NCBI RefSeq assembly: GCF_037024155.1
Contig: NZ_JAYKTS010000012.1
Span: 51,670-115,669 of the forward strand
Reading direction: 5' to 3'
DNA length: 64,000 nucleotides
Source: Bacillus sp. 2205SS5-2
GTDB taxonomy: Bacteria > Bacillota > Bacilli > Bacillales > Bacillaceae_K
The first letter of the stretch is position 1; each line of letters begins with the position of its first letter. Position numbers and translations under genes: made by a program. Below the pieces are notes generated by a model, which was not told where the DNA came from, did no database searches, and worked only from the letters and a program-made list of their open reading frames with translations. Positions 61,116 to 64,000 of the stretch are shown here, piece by piece.

Positions 61116-62114
61116 ATGGGGGAAATTATTAGCAAATGGATAAACGATATGAGTAAGCAAGGAATTACTATTACTTATGTAGAGTCTATGAAGGACCGAA
61201 TCTTACAGAGTCATAAAAAGTACTCTTTAATTTATGACAGGGTAGATACAGATGATGCGTCACGAAAACTTAGAGATGTGGATGTCAGTAAAATTGGGGG
61301 TATTAACACTGGCTGGCATACTGCTAATAGATCGATATACGAGTTGTTTTTTTCTGTCACAGGAGAGCTTCGGATTGAACGGGAATCTCTTCATGGCGGA
61401 CGTATACAAGAAAACCTAAATAGCCTAATAAATAATGGTATTGCATATCAACACCATTTTTATATTGACTCCACTAAAGAGCCGCTTTTAAGAGATGGCC
61501 TTCCAAAATTTGATCATTTTTTAGAGGATGATATTTATTTTTCAGGTGCTACGCATCGTACTGTAAGTGCTATTATGTTTAACGCTCCTCAAATGGTCGG
61601 CTATGTAACGACTTATAGAAAAAACGGAATAAAATCCCTCAATTATGACAAATACATACAAACGAAGAGGAGGTGGAGAGATTTTATTACTTCGGAATTA
61701 AATATGTTGTCCATCAAAAATCCTGAAAATAGATTAAGAAATCACATTGAATTTCATGTGTACTTAAAGGAATTTCCAGCGGTGTTACTCTTCATAATTA
61801 GGGATCCACTAATCAAAGCTACAAACGAAAATCTTATACAAACTGAAGAATTTAAAGCAGAAGAAAATTTGGTGGACGCGTTGATTGATAGAATAAAGGA
61901 GATTGATGATACTCTGGCAAAAACAAGATTGAAATTGTTACCTTTTCCCTTGCGTATAGTAAGGAAAAGTGATTTCCTATATTCGTGTCTTGCAGAGATT
62001 TATGTAAAGCCCAATATGTATATAGATATTATGGAAGACTCTTTAATAGATATTATGAAGAAAATTCAGGTGAATGCGAGGAATCAAATAATTTCTACTC
62101 ATACCCCAAGGTGA
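61116..62114 (+). CDS. Unidentified protein with ParB-like GxxHR motif
   Basis: A 332-residue protein that I cannot assign. The region FLEDDIYFSGATHRTVSAIMFNAPQMVGYVTTYR (about 132-168) looks like the ParB/sulfiredoxin nucleotide-binding strand-loop-helix (usual form DG.HR...A), followed by the strand in which ParB-like folds end. The N-terminal region has GWHTANRSIYELFFSVTG; the C-terminal half is helical (IEFHVYLKEFPAVLLFIIRDPL, DALIDRIKEIDDTLAKTRLKLL). ATG 61116 follows TAGGAGAGAAAATTA. Alternative: a nuclease or NTPase of unrelated fold. Defence role inferred from neighbours. Confidence 0.5.
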   Translation: MGEIISKWINDMSKQGITITYVESMKDRILQSHKKYSLIYDRVDTDDASRKLRDVDVSKIGGINTGWHTANRSIYELFFSVTGELRIERESLHGGRIQENLNSLINNGIAYQHHFYIDSTKEPLLRDGLPKFDHFLEDDIYFSGATHRTVSAIMFNAPQMVGYVTTYRKNGIKSLNYDKYIQTKRRWRDFITSELNMLSIKNPENRLRNHIEFHVYLKEFPAVLLFIIRDPLIKATNENLIQTEEFKAEENLVDALIDRIKEIDDTLAKTRLKLLPFPLRIVRKSDFLYSCLAEIYVKPNMYIDIMEDSLIDIMKKIQVNARNQIISTHTPR

Positions 62115-62194
62115 CATAATCATTTGTTGTAATTAAAACTAAAGGTTAAAAGATTAGAAGATTTGCTCGTATAAAAAGAAGAGTTAATGTGCAT

Positions 62195-62251
62195 ATGAAT
62201 AAAGTAGTTCAATTAATCGAAAAAATAAAAAAGAAGCCATCAAATTTATAA
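62195..62251 (+). pseudogene. Probable hicA toxin remnant
   Basis: ATG 62195 gives only MNKVVQLIEKIKKKPSNL before TAA. This matches the typical beginning of HicA-type mRNA interferases (…LIEKIKNNPKNV…), and nothing of the rest (GSSH motif) is found downstream. It suggests a lost hicAB toxin-antitoxin pair. Confidence 0.4.
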
Positions 62252-62310
62252 ACTAGTGCGATACTGCGAAAGGAGCGTCGTATATTAAATAGGGGAAAGA
62301 AGGGAAGAAG

Positions 62311-63330
62311 TTGATAATTAAAAGGCAAAGGGAAATAGAGGACATTATGAAAGGATTGTCCCTGCTTCAATATTATATAAAGTTTAGCTCTAATAAACTA
62401 GGCTGGCATCATGTAAATAAGGTATGTGAGCCATTCTTTGCTGAATTGTTTAATATTATTTTCAATTTGAATTTGAAAATCTTAAAAGGTAATTTTCCTG
62501 GTATTGATCTAGCTGATAAATCCAATGAATACTCAGTACAGATTACCTCTGACGGTACTAAGCAAAAGCTTAAGCACACTATATATGAATTTGAAAAAGA
62601 GAAATTGTTTAAAAAATATAGCACTCTATTGCACTTTGTTGTTGGAGAAAAACACTTCTTTCCAGGGAAAAAGGACCCATACCAGTTTGAAAAAGGTGTT
62701 TATAATACGTATTATGCTGATGTCACTATAGGTAAGCACAAATACCAAATCATCATTCAAGATATATATGATCTACTTCTCATCATTAACGAAAAAGAAA
62801 GTGATGATCTAACTCGAATACATAGATATATAGATGAAAATATTAATAAATTTATTGAGAAGGTTAAACAGCCACTTTATAGCTTTGAACCTGGAACAGT
62901 AGATAAATTTACAGCTAACACCTTTATAACTTATTGTAATGTTGATATAAGTGCACGAAAACAATTCAAAAAAGATTTAGAAAACCTTGCAGAAGTTCTT
63001 AAGGGATTACCTGAAAATACTCTTAGGTTTTTATACTACGCAATGCAAGCTAATGAAGGAGAATCGAATACATCCGGAATAGAGGTTAATGTAGCTTTAT
63101 TAAAGGGAAGGTTATGTTTAGATAACAAGCAACTACAAGAAGAAATTGATATTCTTCGTCGTTCACAATTAATTGATAAAACTAGTTTGGAATATAATGA
63201 AATCCTTATCCTTGAATATATAGATTCCGAAGGAAATGAAACGATGAAAGACCTATATAATTTCTGTCAACAACATGGTAGGTCCTTAAAAGATTTAATT
63301 TTAAACGTTAACTTTAGACAACTAAATTAG
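62311..63330 (+). CDS. SMEK domain-containing protein (nuclease-like)
   Basis: A 339-residue protein. The N-terminal domain shows the SMEK pattern: WHHVNKVCEPFFAELFNIIFNLNLKIL, GNFPGIDLADKSNEYSVQITSDGTKQKLKHTIYEFEKEKLFKKYSTLLHFVVGEK, in which D (GIDL) and the Q-x-T strand resemble a PD-(D/E)xK nuclease core. The middle has TFITYCNVDISARKQFKKDLENLAEVL; the C-terminus resembles a winged helix (LCLDNKQLQEEIDILRRSQLIDK). TTG 62311 with SD AAGAAGGGAAG. SMEK proteins occur in defence islands, often fused to effectors. Exact activity unknown. Confidence 0.78.
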   Translation: MIIKRQREIEDIMKGLSLLQYYIKFSSNKLGWHHVNKVCEPFFAELFNIIFNLNLKILKGNFPGIDLADKSNEYSVQITSDGTKQKLKHTIYEFEKEKLFKKYSTLLHFVVGEKHFFPGKKDPYQFEKGVYNTYYADVTIGKHKYQIIIQDIYDLLLIINEKESDDLTRIHRYIDENINKFIEKVKQPLYSFEPGTVDKFTANTFITYCNVDISARKQFKKDLENLAEVLKGLPENTLRFLYYAMQANEGESNTSGIEVNVALLKGRLCLDNKQLQEEIDILRRSQLIDKTSLEYNEILILEYIDSEGNETMKDLYNFCQQHGRSLKDLILNVNFRQLN

Positions 63331-63497
63331 GAATTTAAGTTCATCATATTTTGGAGGTCTTAATTATGCTGTTCTTTGCTGGTCTAATGTGAGGGATAAC
63401 TACAAATATAAAAAGTAACAATATTTCTCAAACTCATTGACAAATAGCTTGTTCCGAGTGATTACTAGGCTACTGTTTGTTAAGGGGTGTTGTAAAC

Positions 63498-63698
63498 ATG
63501 AATGATGAGCAAAGAAAACTGATTAAGATTATGAGGTATCAAGGTATAGGTTATAAGAAGATAGCTGCATCCATGGGAATGTCTCGTGATGCCATTAGAG
63601 GTTATTGTAAAAGGCATGGACTTGATGGCCGTGCAACGGATTTAGTGTTAAATCAAGATGAAGATGATAAGTTTTTAATTTACAAATGCGTGGTCTAA
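63498..63698 (+). pseudogene. HTH phage protein truncated by an IS200/IS605 element
   Basis: ATG 63498 follows AAGGGGTG. The 66 codons encode a HTH (KIMRYQGIGYKKIAASMGMSRDAIRGYCKRHGL) highly like the protein at 33547-33984 (LKGVGYKAIGAVLGKSRDSIRGFCKRNGL), then NQDEDDKFLIYKCVV and a stop. In the other copy the equivalent C begins the CTCCG zinc finger. Here the sequence breaks at that Cys and the IS hairpin begins five bases after the stop. So an IS insertion removed the zinc-finger half. A weak TTGACA-N17-GATTAC promoter lies at 63437-63465. Confidence 0.8.
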
Positions 63699-63702
63699 CT
63701 CC

Positions 63703-63718
63703 ACCGTCTTTAGACGGT
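63703..63718 (+). mobile_element. IS200/IS605 left-end subterminal hairpin
   Basis: ACCGTCT, TT loop, AGACGGT: a perfect 7-bp hairpin 50 bases ahead of the tnpA start, as recognised by Y1 transposases at the left end. The element end lies near 63695-63700; its exact target site cannot be fixed without the right end. Confidence 0.8.
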
Positions 63719-63770
63719 ATCCGCTTTTAGCCTTGTCTTTAAATGTCCATACTACGATAGAGGTGAGAGT

Positions 63771-64000
63771 ATGGACGGTTATCAAAAAAGTAGTCATGCG
63801 GTATTTGATATAAAATATCATGTTATATGGGTTACGAAATATAGATATAAAGTTCTACATGGACCAATTGCCAAAAGAACAAGAGAATTAATAAGGCAAG
63901 GCTGCGAAGCAAGAGGAATCACGATTTTGCAAGGGAGTGTGGGGAAAGATCATATCCACTTATTGCTATCTTGTCCTCCAAGCCTAGCACCAAGTAAAAT
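63771..64000 (+). mobile_element. tnpA: IS200/IS605 family transposase TnpA, 5' part
   Basis: The frame from ATG 63771 (SD GAGGTGAG) runs off the window after 76 codons. It encodes the Y1 HUH transposase fold: SHAVFDIKYHVIWVTKYRYKVLHG at the start and VGKDHIHLLLSCPP with the HUH motif HIH near residue 60. The catalytic Tyr lies beyond the edge. TnpA of this family is about 130-150 residues and moves the element as single strands through subterminal hairpins, without target duplication. Insertion broke the HTH gene upstream. Confidence 0.93.

Noticed and set aside
1..64000. CRISPR arrays, tRNA and rRNA genes
   Set aside because: No regularly spaced direct repeats of CRISPR length and no tRNA cloverleaf or rRNA sequence were noticed; the tRNA search by eye is not exhaustive.

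Overview
The window comes from a low-GC, Gram-positive endospore-forming Bacillaceae chromosome. The left end keeps Bacillus subtilis-like yfk/yfj gene order (Ca2+/H+ exchanger, YfkD, YfkAB, UPF0435/YfkK, PdaA, a YfjP-like glycosylase, RlmD/YfjO-type methyltransferase). Shine-Dalgarno sequences are strong (AAGGAGG) and sigma-A promoters are typical. Sporulation-linked pdaA supports a Bacillus relative; species cannot be named from this.

Region 1 (1-11,050) is host core. It holds an OsmC-like C-terminus, a general-stress flavin-like protein, cax, yfkD, yfkAB, yfkK, a class I fumarase, pdaA and rlmD. Two genes are dead: an SDR-like gene with one in-frame stop, and a DNA glycosylase with three stops plus a 5-bp duplication. 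A small minus-strand transcription unit with promoter and terminator but no obvious gene lies between cax and yfkD.

Region 2 (11,050-20,030) is a type I restriction-modification island placed directly behind rlmD: an XRE regulator, hsdM, hsdS, a tiny very basic protein, hsdR, then four accessory genes including a PC4/YdbC-like protein and a HEPN-like protein.

Region 3 (20,170-55,690) is a largely complete siphovirus-type prophage. Leftward genes are a CI-like repressor, an ImmA/IrrE protease and a zinc-ribbon paralogue, facing rightward early genes across a three-operator switch. The early operon starts with a tandem pair of structured elements and encodes DUF2800, DUF2815, a family A DNA polymerase, antirepressor, VapE-type primase/helicase, VRR-NUC nuclease, SNF2 helicase and a DUF1492 regulator. 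HNH and a probable cos region follow, then a moron block with a ParB-MTase fusion, then terminase, portal, protease, capsid, connectors, tail (with a classic A AAA AAC frameshift site), tape measure, tail tip, holin, amidase and two overlapping large serine recombinases.

Region 4 (55,690-64,000) looks like a defence island: an unidentified two-gene minus-strand membrane operon, a DUF2089 protein, an HNH nuclease with an EVE-like N-terminus, an Apea-like HEPN protein, a protein with a GxxHR motif, a SMEK-domain protein, gene remnants, and a phage-type HTH gene cut off by an IS200/IS605 element that runs off the window.

Most likely novel material: the two-gene membrane operon (55,699-57,579), the EVE-HNH/HEPN/GxxHR/SMEK cluster, the thrice-repeated promoter-like element TTTAGAGTGATRTAT with fixed spacing in the prophage, the tandem RNA-like repeats ahead of DUF2800, and the ParB-like moron between terminase and portal.
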